From positions 1-64,000 of the forward strand of contig CAZDQM010000041.1 of NCBI GenBank assembly GCA_964507825.1: a stretch of 64,000 bases of DNA, given 5' to 3'. Below the pieces are notes generated by a model. The model did no database searches, was not told where the DNA came from, and saw only the letters and a program-made list of their open reading frames with translations. A program made the position numbers and the translations under genes. Position 1 is the first letter of the stretch. Every line of letters begins with the position of its first letter. Of the stretch, positions 16,368 to 23,846 are shown in pieces. The stretch is from JAWVZS01 sp964507825 (GTDB lineage Archaea; Thermoproteota; Nitrososphaeria; Nitrososphaerales; Nitrosopumilaceae).

Positions 16368-17213
16368 ATGGTTTTGCAAAAAAAGACATCAATATCACTG
16401 ATGCTTGTACTAGTATCGATAATCGCAACTGGTTCCCTTGGAGGCGCACATGCCCAAGAATCCGGAATGTCCATTACGGCAACAGCACAGGATGGCTCGG
16501 ACACCATAACGTTGACGGGTCACACAGTATCAACTGCAAATAACGTAGCAATACTGGTCCAATCGCCACTCAAGAACGTGATTTACGTCGATCAGATCGA
16601 TCCGGGTGCGGATGGAATGTTTAGCATAGACATCAAGATAAGCGAGATATTATGGAAGGAAGACGGCATTTACACAATAACAGCACAACAAGGCGATTCT
16701 TCCTTGTACAATCTGTCAGTAAAAGTCCAGGTGATTGACGGAACCGCCACCTCAACTGATACCACCCAGTCGACATTTGAAAACACAATGATCGGCACGA
16801 GTGGGAATGTAGCCGAAATGAGCGGGCTTACACTCAGGGCAGATGCCATGGAGGGTTCAGATACAATCACCGTCATAGGCAATACTGATCGAATGCAGAC
16901 TCCAATCACGCTAAAGGTGACTACACCAAACGGAAACGTGATTTCCGTCAGCCAGGCATCGCCTGATGCCGACGGCAACTTTTCAGTCGACATCATGATT
17001 GGTGGAAGCCTTTGGAGCCAAGACGGCCTATACACAATCTATGCACAGCAGGGCGACAGTTCAAACTACAAAGCTTCCGTGCAAGTAGACGTGCTAGACG
17101 GAGTGGTGGTACCAGAATTTGGCACCATTGCAGCCCTGATTCTAGCAGTAGCAATCATATCCATAATTGCAATCTCTGCAAGATCCAGACTGTCTATAAT
17201 GCCAAAATACTAG
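16368..17213 (+). CDS. PEFG-CTERM surface protein 2 (two Ig-like modules)
   Basis: A 281-residue exported protein with signal peptide residues 1-30 (hydrophobic core SISLMLVLVSIIATGSLGG, then AHAQ). It carries two copies of the Ig-like module, roughly residues 34-123 and 150-245. Each has DGSDTITL- or EGSDTITV-like starts and a matching LW-x-x-DGxYTI-x-AQQGDSS end. There is no second C-terminal domain as in genes 1 and 4; the second module runs straight into VPEFG, a transmembrane helix and RSRLSIMPKY. The two modules probably arose by internal duplication. Expected location is the outer face of the cell, anchored by or released from the PEFG-CTERM tail. Confidence 0.87.
   Translation: MVLQKKTSISLMLVLVSIIATGSLGGAHAQESGMSITATAQDGSDTITLTGHTVSTANNVAILVQSPLKNVIYVDQIDPGADGMFSIDIKISEILWKEDGIYTITAQQGDSSLYNLSVKVQVIDGTATSTDTTQSTFENTMIGTSGNVAEMSGLTLRADAMEGSDTITVIGNTDRMQTPITLKVTTPNGNVISVSQASPDADGNFSVDIMIGGSLWSQDGLYTIYAQQGDSSNYKASVQVDVLDGVVVPEFGTIAALILAVAIISIIAISARSRLSIMPKY
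17115..17213 (+). repeat. PEFG-CTERM tail repeat, copy 2
   Basis: A 99-nt segment identical to copy 1 except for three adjacent-codon changes (CTCAGT versus CTGTCT) and one third-position change. The upstream coding sequence is not similar at this level. Confidence 0.95.
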
Positions 17214-17214
17214 A

Positions 17215-17230
17215 ATTTTTTTCCTTTTTT
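17215..17230 (+). terminator. Oligo-T terminator after PEFG-CTERM gene 2
   Basis: Two runs of seven T separated by CC lie directly after the stop; there is no stem-loop. Confidence 0.6.
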
Positions 17231-17273
17231 TAAATATATACATAAATAGAGACAAATAATACACGCATTCAAG

Positions 17274-18140
17274 ATGAACATTCGTACGTCGTACATGCTA
17301 GGAGCAATCCTACCCATGTTAATAATGGCTGTCGCGCCAGCTTTTGCACTAGAACAAGCCTGTCCAAACTGTATCGGGGATGACGTATCACTGTCAGCAT
17401 CACAAGAGCTGATGAATGATATTCCGGTATCGATATGGACGGACGCAGAAGTATATGATCACGACTCCATCATCACGGTGGAAGGTACGGTGGCAAACAT
17501 AAAGCACGGGTTTCCAGTAACAATCACCGTTATTGGTCCAACAAACAACATTGTCACCATTGACCAAGTGAATCTAAACAGCGATGGTACATACAGCACC
17601 ACGCTGAATACCGCGGGAGCATTGTGGAAATATGATGGCACGTATACAATCAGAGTCCAGTATGGATCCCAAGACATCAACAACAAAGCCCTGATCGAGT
17701 TGAGGGGAGGTGTCACTGCAAACATCCAGCCGGCAACACCCCCAAGAGATTGCAGGGGCAACGAACTGTCCATTGATGACCAATGCGTTGCATTTGACAT
17801 CAGCGGCGGCTCCGTTACAGGCGGAAGCATTAATGCAGGTACATCCATCACAGTCACCATCAGATCAACAGAACCGGGTGTCATAACGCTAAGTCCTGCA
17901 CCAAGCGTGTTCCGTGACCTGCAGTTGGTCTTTGTGGATGGTGAAGAATGGGACGACTATAAGGTTGATGGAAACAACATTGTAATTCAATTTCCAGCAG
18001 GAGCCGAAGAGGTGGAAATTGTAGGCAAGTTTGTAATTCCAGAGTTTGGTACCATTGCAGCCCTGATTCTAGCAGTAGCAATCATATCCATAATTGCAAT
18101 GTCTGCAAGATCCAGACTCAGTATAATGCCAAAGTACTAG
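17274..18140 (+). CDS. PEFG-CTERM surface protein 3
   Basis: A 288-residue exported protein starting with a signal peptide (MNIRTSYMLGAILPMLIMAV, cleavage after about AFA, residue 25). A short cysteine-containing spacer (CPNCIGDD) precedes the Ig-like module at about residues 45-140, which ends in GTYTIRVQYG. A second beta-domain follows, with LQLVFVDGEEWDDYKVDG and VEIVGKFVIPEFG. The tail is the PEFG helix and RSRLSIMPKY. A TATA-like CATAAATAGA at 17241-17250 lies about 28 nt before the ATG. The gene has its own terminator on both sides, so it is probably monocistronic. Confidence 0.87.
   Translation: MNIRTSYMLGAILPMLIMAVAPAFALEQACPNCIGDDVSLSASQELMNDIPVSIWTDAEVYDHDSIITVEGTVANIKHGFPVTITVIGPTNNIVTIDQVNLNSDGTYSTTLNTAGALWKYDGTYTIRVQYGSQDINNKALIELRGGVTANIQPATPPRDCRGNELSIDDQCVAFDISGGSVTGGSINAGTSITVTIRSTEPGVITLSPAPSVFRDLQLVFVDGEEWDDYKVDGNNIVIQFPAGAEEVEIVGKFVIPEFGTIAALILAVAIISIIAMSARSRLSIMPKY
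18042..18140 (+). repeat. PEFG-CTERM tail repeat, copy 3
   Basis: A 99-nt segment with three single-base differences from copy 1 (GAG for GAA, GGT for GGC, ATG for ATC). The tail of gene 4 (18901-19011) encodes the same signal type but is clearly diverged. Confidence 0.95.
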
Positions 18141-18144
18141 ACAT

Positions 18145-18169
18145 CTTTTTTCATTTTTTATTTATTTTA
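18145..18169 (+). terminator. Oligo-T terminator after PEFG-CTERM gene 3
   Basis: T-tracts of 6, 6, 3 and 4 follow the stop without a stem-loop. Confidence 0.55.
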
Positions 18170-18207
18170 AGAGTAAAGGAGATATACAATAATGCCGGAA
18201 CAAAACC

Positions 18208-19011
18208 GTGCAACTAAAGTTCCTGCTAGCATTTTTAATCATTCCACTGACTGCACCGGCCCTTGCACAAGAATCACTTGTTACAATCGACGTCTCAAAA
18301 TCATTCTATGCAGAAGGCGATACGGTAGTGATTTCAGGTAGAGTCGCCGCGGTAATTGAAGATATGCCAGTCACCATACAGATCATCTATAACGATGGAA
18401 ACATAATAGGAGTGGCACAGATCAAGCCAGCAGAAGACGGCAGCTTTACGCATACCGTGATTGCACAGGGTCCGCTGTGGCAGAGGGACGGCGAGTACAT
18501 CGTGAGGGCGTCATACGGAACAAACAATGTGTCCGATGCCAAGTTCAGCTTTACAACCATGCAGGACAATCCAAGCATTGAAAACATATTCGAGGTTGGC
18601 GTAGAGGGCGGAGGCACGTTTGATGTCAAATACACCATCAACGGAGGAACCATGCAGGACATGTTAATAGATAACAACATCTATGCCCTAGTATCAATCA
18701 TCAATGCCACAAGCGACGGAAGTCTGACCCTAGAGCTCCCCCGAGGATCAATCGATGCAAGGACCAACGGTTGCAACGGCGGAGACGAGGTGTACATTGT
18801 GTTAATAGATGGAGTCGAGGTCCCATACCAGGAGCTTGAAAAGAATACCACATACAGGGTGATCACCATGGAGTTTGAAAGTGATGACAAGGATATAGAG
18901 GTCATCGGAACGTGTGTGATTCCGGAGTTTGGCGGCGTGGCGGCGGCCGTACTTGCAGTTGCAATCATCTCGGTAATTGTAATGTCTAGGAGAGGCATGC
19001 CGAGCATCTAG
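18208..19011 (+). CDS. PEFG-CTERM surface protein 4
   Basis: A 267-residue exported protein from a GTG start; the ATG at 18192 is out of frame. The signal peptide (LKFLLAFLIIPLTAPALA) ends near residue 20. One Ig-like module (about 24-118) opens with DVSKSFYAEGDTVVISGRV, followed by a beta-domain closely resembling that of gene 1 (TLELPRGSIDARTNGC; VLIDGVEV; DIEVIGTCVIPEFG). Its tail has the PEFG helix but ends MSRRGMPSI, unlike the near-identical tails of genes 1-3. The stop shares a CTAG with the stop of the convergent cysteine desulfurase. Confidence 0.87.
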   Translation: MQLKFLLAFLIIPLTAPALAQESLVTIDVSKSFYAEGDTVVISGRVAAVIEDMPVTIQIIYNDGNIIGVAQIKPAEDGSFTHTVIAQGPLWQRDGEYIVRASYGTNNVSDAKFSFTTMQDNPSIENIFEVGVEGGGTFDVKYTINGGTMQDMLIDNNIYALVSIINATSDGSLTLELPRGSIDARTNGCNGGDEVYIVLIDGVEVPYQELEKNTTYRVITMEFESDDKDIEVIGTCVIPEFGGVAAAVLAVAIISVIVMSRRGMPSI

Positions 19012-20165
19012 AAACCATACTTTTCCTTGTGCGGCGAGAACTGCCTTAGCTCAGAAACGGCCTTTTTTACAATCTGTATAACCTGATCAATCTCCTCTTC
19101 AGTGTTGCAAATTCCCAAGGATAATCGGAGTGAGCCGCTGATCTGCTCGGGGGAAAATCCCATGGCCAGCAAGACATGCGACGTCTTTTGCGCGTTGACG
19201 GAGCATGCCGAGCCCGTCGACGCGGCCACACCATACTCGTCAAGCTTGATGATCAAGTCCTCCCCCTGGACTCCAAGAAACGTAAGATGTACGTTGTTTG
19301 GCAGCCTAGATGTTGCATGTCCGTTAAGCGACGAGAGGGGGACCTCAGATAGGATCGAGGATGCCAGCTTGTCACGTAATCTTTCAAAATACCCTATGTT
19401 TTTAGAGAGATTTTCCCGGGACAGCGCGCATGCCTTGCCGAATCCCACCGCGCCGGCGACATTCTCAGTTCCAGAGCGCAGTCCACGCTCCTGCCCCCCT
19501 CCAAGAACCAGCGGATCTAAGCGCACCCCCTTGCGCACATACAGGGCCCCGACTCCCTTTGGTCCGTTTATCTTGTGAGATGAGATCGACATCAAATCTA
19601 CGCCCAGCTCCCGTACATCGATAGGATACCTGCCAACTGCCTGCACCGCGTCTGTGTGAAAAAGGACTCCTCTCTCACGGCAGATTTCAGAGATTGCCCT
19701 GACCGGCTGGATCGTACCCACCTCGTTGTTTGCAAGCATTATGCTGACAAGGCAGGTATCGTTAGAAATTGCAGAGTGCAGTTCCCGAAGATCCACCATT
19801 CCATGACCATCAACCGGAAGGTACGTGACGCGAATTCCCTCCCTCTCCAGCCTCCGGCACGGTTCTAGAACCGCATCATGCTCGATCGAGGACGTGATTA
19901 TATGCCGGCCGGCCGTTGCGCGGACGATGCCGCAGATGGCAGTGTTATTTGACTCCGTCCCGCCAGAAGTCAGCAGGATTTCAACCGGTTCGGCATTGAT
20001 CAGGCCAGCGATATTTTTACGCGCCTTTTGGACGGCGCGGGACGCCATCCGGCCGTAACGATGAACGGACGATGGGTTCCCATACTGCTCGCTTAGAAAT
20101 GGGACCATTTCTTCTACCACCCGCCCGTCTACCGCGGTTGACGCGGCGTTGTCAAGATAGATCAA
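19008..20165 (-). CDS. Cysteine desulfurase (NifS/IscS family)
   Basis: A 385-residue PLP enzyme releasing sulfur from cysteine as a persulfide. The PLP lysine is Lys198 in SSHKINGPKG, the cofactor-stacking His is in SSIEHDAVL, and the persulfide Cys is Cys321 in STGSACSVNAQ. The start is TTG, overlapping the LarE stop by 4 nt. Being coupled to larE and larC suggests that it feeds sulfur, or an Fe-S cluster, to LarE; general Fe-S assembly is the alternative. No IscU scaffold gene is adjacent. The 3' end abuts PEFG-CTERM gene 4 on a shared CTAG. Confidence 0.95.
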   Translation of the reverse strand: MIYLDNAASTAVDGRVVEEMVPFLSEQYGNPSSVHRYGRMASRAVQKARKNIAGLINAEPVEILLTSGGTESNNTAICGIVRATAGRHIITSSIEHDAVLEPCRRLEREGIRVTYLPVDGHGMVDLRELHSAISNDTCLVSIMLANNEVGTIQPVRAISEICRERGVLFHTDAVQAVGRYPIDVRELGVDLMSISSHKINGPKGVGALYVRKGVRLDPLVLGGGQERGLRSGTENVAGAVGFGKACALSRENLSKNIGYFERLRDKLASSILSEVPLSSLNGHATSRLPNNVHLTFLGVQGEDLIIKLDEYGVAASTGSACSVNAQKTSHVLLAMGFSPEQISGSLRLSLGICNTEEEIDQVIQIVKKAVSELRQFSPHKEKYGF

Positions 20166-20965
20166 TCCGCAACCACGTTTAGCTTTCCAGAAGAGTACCC
20201 GTCAGGATCAATCTCCATGCCGGAGAATCCAATCATCAAAAACCGCGACAAAATATCCTCACCGTGTTCCCGAACCAGTCCAATATCATGCGGCAATACC
20301 TCGATCTTGGCGGTTCCATGCATGTCACGTACTCGAATCTGCCTTATTCCAAGCATCTGCCTTACGAATCGTTCGGCAAGATCAATTCGGGCCAGCCTCT
20401 CCACGGTTATCATCCGACCCCACGGGATTCTAGAGGCCAAGCACGAATTAGACGGCCGGTCATGGACCGAAATGCCATTATACCTTGCAAGCGACCGGAC
20501 TTCGTCCTTGGTCATGCGCACGTCCACAAGCGGGCTTTGGATCCCGTTGCCGCGTAATGCGGCAATGCCCGGACGATAGTCGCCAAGATCATCAGCATTG
20601 GTCCCGTCCACTATGCATCCAATCCCCCGTGACTTTGCCAAGGCAACAAGGTGCCCGGCGAGTTCGGATCGGCAATAAAAGCACCGGTTCCTGTCGTTTT
20701 TAACAAAGTCAGGCCTTTCGAGCTCATTATATGATATTATTTCGTGCCGGATTCCAATCTCTTCGGCTACACTTGCGGCCGAGTCCAGCTCGTCAGAAGA
20801 CAGCGTCTGATAATTGGCCGTAACAGCCACCGCAGAACCGCCCAGTGATGAAAATGCCGCGTGTGCAACCAGTGCGCTGTCCACGCCGCCCGACAGAGCC
20901 ACCAGTGCCCCGGTCTTCCCATCAAACCATGAAACCAGCTGCTCGTACCTAGATATTGCAGTCAT
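20162..20965 (-). CDS. larE: LarE-type pyridinium-3,5-bisthiocarboxylate synthase
   Basis: A 267-residue PP-loop ATPase of the LarE family, which adenylates and thiolates the pyridinium biscarboxylate intermediate of the nickel-pincer nucleotide (NPN). The PP-loop is ALSGGVDSALV (residues 23-33). Cys175 in PSNSCLASRIPWG aligns with the sulfur-donor Cys176 of Lactiplantibacillus LarE. Two more cysteines form RCFYC (Cys95, Cys98). Three such cysteines mark the [4Fe-4S] LarE class that works catalytically rather than by sacrificing its own sulfur. It overlaps larC and the cysteine desulfurase by 4 nt each. Confidence 0.9.
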   Translation of the reverse strand: MTAISRYEQLVSWFDGKTGALVALSGGVDSALVAHAAFSSLGGSAVAVTANYQTLSSDELDSAASVAEEIGIRHEIISYNELERPDFVKNDRNRCFYCRSELAGHLVALAKSRGIGCIVDGTNADDLGDYRPGIAALRGNGIQSPLVDVRMTKDEVRSLARYNGISVHDRPSNSCLASRIPWGRMITVERLARIDLAERFVRQMLGIRQIRVRDMHGTAKIEVLPHDIGLVREHGEDILSRFLMIGFSGMEIDPDGYSSGKLNVVAD

Positions 20966-22164
20966 GTCCAGATTGCACTCCGGATTAATTCCTCCGCATC
21001 GCGTAGCGGCAGGCCCAGCCTTTCTGAGACCATCCTAATGTCCCCAAATTCAACCTTGAAGAGTTTCCCAGTGGATGGGTTTACCTTTAGTCTGATGTCA
21101 AATTCCACGCCGTTGATTGTAACATGCTCGGTTCTTATTTTACGCGGCCAAGTAAGGCGCTCAGAGTGCCGAATCCGGACGCCCAAGGTTCCTGTCTCGT
21201 CAAATAGTATTCGGGTGATTTTGTCGGCCATCTCGTCTGTGCAGATGACCGTTACAAGGCTGGCAGGACGGTTCTTTTTTGTCGTTGTGTGAGAAATTGA
21301 TACATCCATGGCCCCACCGTCGATGATTTTGTCAATCAGGAATCCCATGACCTCTCCGGATACGTCGTCAATGTTTGTCTCTAGTACCACTACAGAATCC
21401 GTCTGCATGACAGCGCTTCCTGTTACGATTTTCAGTACGTTGGCAAACGGCTCAAAGTCTTTTGTTCCGCCTCCATAGCCAACAGATTCAATCCCAAGTG
21501 GCGGGTAAAACTCCTTGTGGGACGGCGCCAGGCAGGCTAGCAGGCACGCCCCGGTAGGTGTGGTAAGCTCCGCGTCAACAGGGCCGCCGCGAATCTGGAT
21601 CCCAGAGTCTTGAAGTATATCTAGGATTGCAGGCGCGGGGTTGGAGTGCCTGCCGTGTGAAAAATCAACCGTGCCTCCCCCCACGGCCACCGTTGTACTG
21701 ATTATTTCATCATCAAACATTCCAAGGTCATCTAGTGCAATGGCGCAGCCAAGAATGTCTATTATGGTATCCATGCTGGCAGCCTCATGAAAGTGGACCG
21801 AGTCAGCAGGTATACCATGAATCTTTGATTCCGCACCAATGAGTGTATTTATACAATTCATGGTAAATTTTGCCGCCTTGTCAGATACATCTAGTCCCAC
21901 AAGGGACTTTTCAAGGCAGTCCCTTATCTCTATACCCGGACGCTCATGTACATCTTGCATTTCAAGCACAAGACACGTCGCATTGATGCCGCGCTTGTGT
22001 TTTTTTATGAAATCGAGCCTGTGAATTGTGCATCCAGAGATGTGTTTTTGTGCGGCTCGGATGCCTGCAAGTATCTTGGACTTGCTGGCCCCGAGATCAA
22101 CTAGGGCGCAAAGAAGCATGTCGCCCGAGATTCCTGCCACTTGGGAATCTATTACAACTACCAT
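20962..22164 (-). CDS. larC: LarC nickel insertase of the NPN cofactor
   Basis: A 400-residue single-chain LarC, the CTP-dependent nickel insertase (cyclometallase) that completes NPN. Landmarks are SQVAGISGDMLLCALVDLG at the start, the His-rich SVHFHEAASMDTIIDILG (about residues 122-139), HSNPAPAILDIL, LTTPTGACLL and a C-terminal domain with ETNIDDVSGEVMGF. In Lactiplantibacillus this protein is made by frameshifting between larC1 and larC2; here the frame is continuous. It is first in the larC-larE-desulfurase operon, with a TATA-like box 27 nt before the ATG. Confidence 0.92.
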   Translation of the reverse strand: MVVVIDSQVAGISGDMLLCALVDLGASKSKILAGIRAAQKHISGCTIHRLDFIKKHKRGINATCLVLEMQDVHERPGIEIRDCLEKSLVGLDVSDKAAKFTMNCINTLIGAESKIHGIPADSVHFHEAASMDTIIDILGCAIALDDLGMFDDEIISTTVAVGGGTVDFSHGRHSNPAPAILDILQDSGIQIRGGPVDAELTTPTGACLLACLAPSHKEFYPPLGIESVGYGGGTKDFEPFANVLKIVTGSAVMQTDSVVVLETNIDDVSGEVMGFLIDKIIDGGAMDVSISHTTTKKNRPASLVTVICTDEMADKITRILFDETGTLGVRIRHSERLTWPRKIRTEHVTINGVEFDIRLKVNPSTGKLFKVEFGDIRMVSERLGLPLRDAEELIRSAIWT

Positions 22165-22185
22165 GAAACCAGAATGTCAAAAATG

Positions 22186-22194
22186 CATATAAAT
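22186..22194 (-). promoter_or_regulatory. TATA-like box of larC operon
   Basis: On the minus strand this reads as a TTTATATG-type box centred about 26-27 nt upstream of the larC ATG, which fits a leaderless transcript for larC-larE-cysteine desulfurase. Confidence 0.55.
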
Positions 22195-22217
22195 TCTGTC
22201 TATGATGTCAGCCGATC

Positions 22218-22237
22218 CACACATGATGCCATGTGTG
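22218..22237. promoter_or_regulatory. Perfect palindromic hairpin/operator in divergent region
   Basis: CACACATG and CATGTGTG are perfect inverted 8-mers separated by ATGC. It lies about 25 nt upstream of the larC TATA box in the 194-nt gap shared with the divergent gene at 22359. This is where an operator would be expected; the binding protein is unknown. Confidence 0.5.
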
Positions 22238-22329
22238 CCGCAGGGTAGCGCGAATCTAGATACGATATATGTCTAGTATCACAGATGGTTATGCGGGGGG
22301 GCACGCGCTACAGGCCCGTCAGTGAACCG

Positions 22330-22336
22330 TTTAATA
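22330..22336 (+). promoter_or_regulatory. TATA-like box of gene at 22359
   Basis: TTTAATA centred 26 nt upstream of the ATG at 22359. Confidence 0.5.
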
Positions 22337-22358
22337 CCAAACCCAACATCTTGCAGAC

Positions 22359-22820
22359 ATGTCAGAGCCAAATTATGCTGGAAACATCATCGTTAATCTT
22401 GCAAGCCTTCCGGATTTTTTGAGGCGTCCCATCCTGACAAAAAGAATGAGGGAGTTCTTTAAGATGAGTCCCGAGGAGCGGCATGAAATCATAAACGATG
22501 CCTTGGAGGCAGGACCTGATATTCCGTTTCCAAATTTTGCCAAGCTGTGCATGACCTGGCTAGAGGTATTATCCACGTTTGATGAGGATGAGCGGCTGCT
22601 ACTGTTTGGCGCGTATGTTCAGGAGATTGCAAGACGTCCAGAAAAGATCATCAGGTTTAACCTTGATGGCATACTAGAAGTTTTCATGTCCCTAAAATCA
22701 CAAGAGCAGAGGATCATCGCCGCCACAATAATACAATCTGTAAATTCACTAGATGATACAAAAAAAGCTCTGATGCAAAGGATGATTCCAGAGAATGCAA
22801 AAAGGATTATTGGGATGTAG
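22359..22820 (+). CDS. Conserved hypothetical alpha-helical protein
   Basis: A 153-residue protein that looks wholly alpha-helical and soluble, with no cysteine motif, signal peptide or membrane helix. Segments such as LTKRMREFFKMSPEERHEII (about 27-46) and a regular pattern of leucine/isoleucine suggest a helical-repeat or helical-bundle adaptor. It has its own TATA box and is divergent from the lar operon. Its last 14 nt overlap the convergent zinc-ribbon/YggX-like gene. I do not recognise a named family. Confidence 0.75.
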   Translation: MSEPNYAGNIIVNLASLPDFLRRPILTKRMREFFKMSPEERHEIINDALEAGPDIPFPNFAKLCMTWLEVLSTFDEDERLLLFGAYVQEIARRPEKIIRFNLDGILEVFMSLKSQEQRIIAATIIQSVNSLDDTKKALMQRMIPENAKRIIGM

Positions 22821-23091
22821 GATTTTCTTCAGGATTTCTGTTGTCCTCGTTTGAATAGTCTATAACGCCGCCGTCCGGGGTCAGCACGCCGGCAAAGACC
22901 TTTTCATGCTTTTTGAGGACCTTCCGGTGATCAGGCATCGACATGTCCAGTCTCATTTCATTCATTACCATGATTTGGTACTCTTTCCACTCCGCCCAGC
23001 ACTTGTTGCAACACGGGTATTTTTCAGCAGCCGCGTTAAGCTGCTCACCGTCAGGAATTACATTCTTGCACTTGGTGCATGTTCTAACCAT
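22807..23091 (-). CDS. Zinc-ribbon protein with YggX-like Fe(2+)-trafficking C-terminus
   Basis: A 94-residue protein. Residues 1-32 hold cysteines at 5, 8, 27, 28 and 31 (CTKC, then CCNKC), a small metal-binding ribbon. Residues about 31-68 (CWAEWKEYQIMVMNEMRLDM, then DHRKVL) match the conserved C-terminal half of bacterial YggX, where the same W-x-x-W, Q-x-x-x-x-NE-x-x-L and HRK-x-L pattern occurs. YggX protects Fe-S proteins and may traffic iron; its N-terminal half is replaced here. A role in iron or redox protection is inference. It is convergent with the helical unknown, with a 14-nt overlap. Confidence 0.75.
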   Translation of the reverse strand: MVRTCTKCKNVIPDGEQLNAAAEKYPCCNKCWAEWKEYQIMVMNEMRLDMSMPDHRKVLKKHEKVFAGVLTPDGGVIDYSNEDNRNPEENPTSQ

Positions 23092-23164
23092 GCCTACCTA
23101 TATCTTTTGGCCATTTTTATTGGTTTTGACAAATGACTAATAGATCTAGGCAGTATGAAAAACA

Positions 23165-23374
23165 ATGAAGATCAAGTGTCCAAAGTGCAAAAGTGACGCA
23201 GTACTGTCGCCGGATTTTTCATTTGTAAAGTGCACCGACTGTGATCTGGACATGAGTTACGGTGAATACGTGAAATATGTGGCCCACAATGATGCAAGAT
23301 ACTCGGATATTTTAGGCGATTACGCAGGAAGTACCGAAGGTCAGTCAGCAGGCACGCTAGACGACTGGGATTAA
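23165..23374 (+). CDS. Small zinc-ribbon protein
   Basis: A 69-residue protein with two knuckles, CPKC (residues 5-8) and CTDC (23-26), spaced like a zinc ribbon, followed by an acidic tail. Such small ribbons in archaea often partner with transcription or translation machinery, but nothing here identifies the partner. It is divergent from the YggX-like gene with 73 nt between starts. Codon use resembles its neighbours. Confidence 0.75.
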   Translation: MKIKCPKCKSDAVLSPDFSFVKCTDCDLDMSYGEYVKYVAHNDARYSDILGDYAGSTEGQSAGTLDDWD

Positions 23375-23481
23375 ACAGTCCGTAGCGGCCGTGAATTATA
23401 TTATAATTTCAGATTTCCACCAAGTTGTCATATACATTGAATCGGTTTCCCCTCAACACGTGCAGGCAGATGCGCCTAGAA

Positions 23482-23670
23482 TTAGCCCCGGCGGGATTCA
23501 AGTTTTTTGATTTTTTCACCAAGTTGGTTTATCGTACTTGATAACTTTTTCCTCTCAGCGCTCATCTTTATCTGCGCTATCCCCATCTGCCTCAATTGCT
23601 CGTCCTGACGCACTATTAGGGCATCCTTCTTTTTACCCACCCTGCGGAGCCTCGCAATCTCTTTGCGCAT
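23482..23670 (-). CDS. Small coiled-coil protein
   Basis: A 62-residue, highly charged protein that is almost entirely coiled coil (EIARLRRVGKKKDALI and SSTINQLGEKIKKLE). The ATG at 23670 is chosen because GAGG lies 8 nt upstream, one of the few clear Shine-Dalgarno sites here; a TTG at 23691 would add seven residues. It is flanked by gaps of about 107 and 176 nt. No family is recognised. Similar short coiled coils in archaea can bind nucleic acid or act as adaptors. Confidence 0.6.
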   Translation of the reverse strand: MRKEIARLRRVGKKKDALIVRQDEQLRQMGIAQIKMSAERKKLSSTINQLGEKIKKLESRRG

Positions 23671-23846
23671 TATTTTTTCCTCAGACAACAAGTATTAACG
23701 GGATTTGTGCCCAATAGATCTTACTGTCACAAAAATTTGGCCTTATGCTCAATCTATTCCATCAAGGTCCCATCATATTATGACATAACCACATCACGGC
23801 CCATTCCATACTCATCATTTTTATTTACCCAACGGCACCGTCATGC

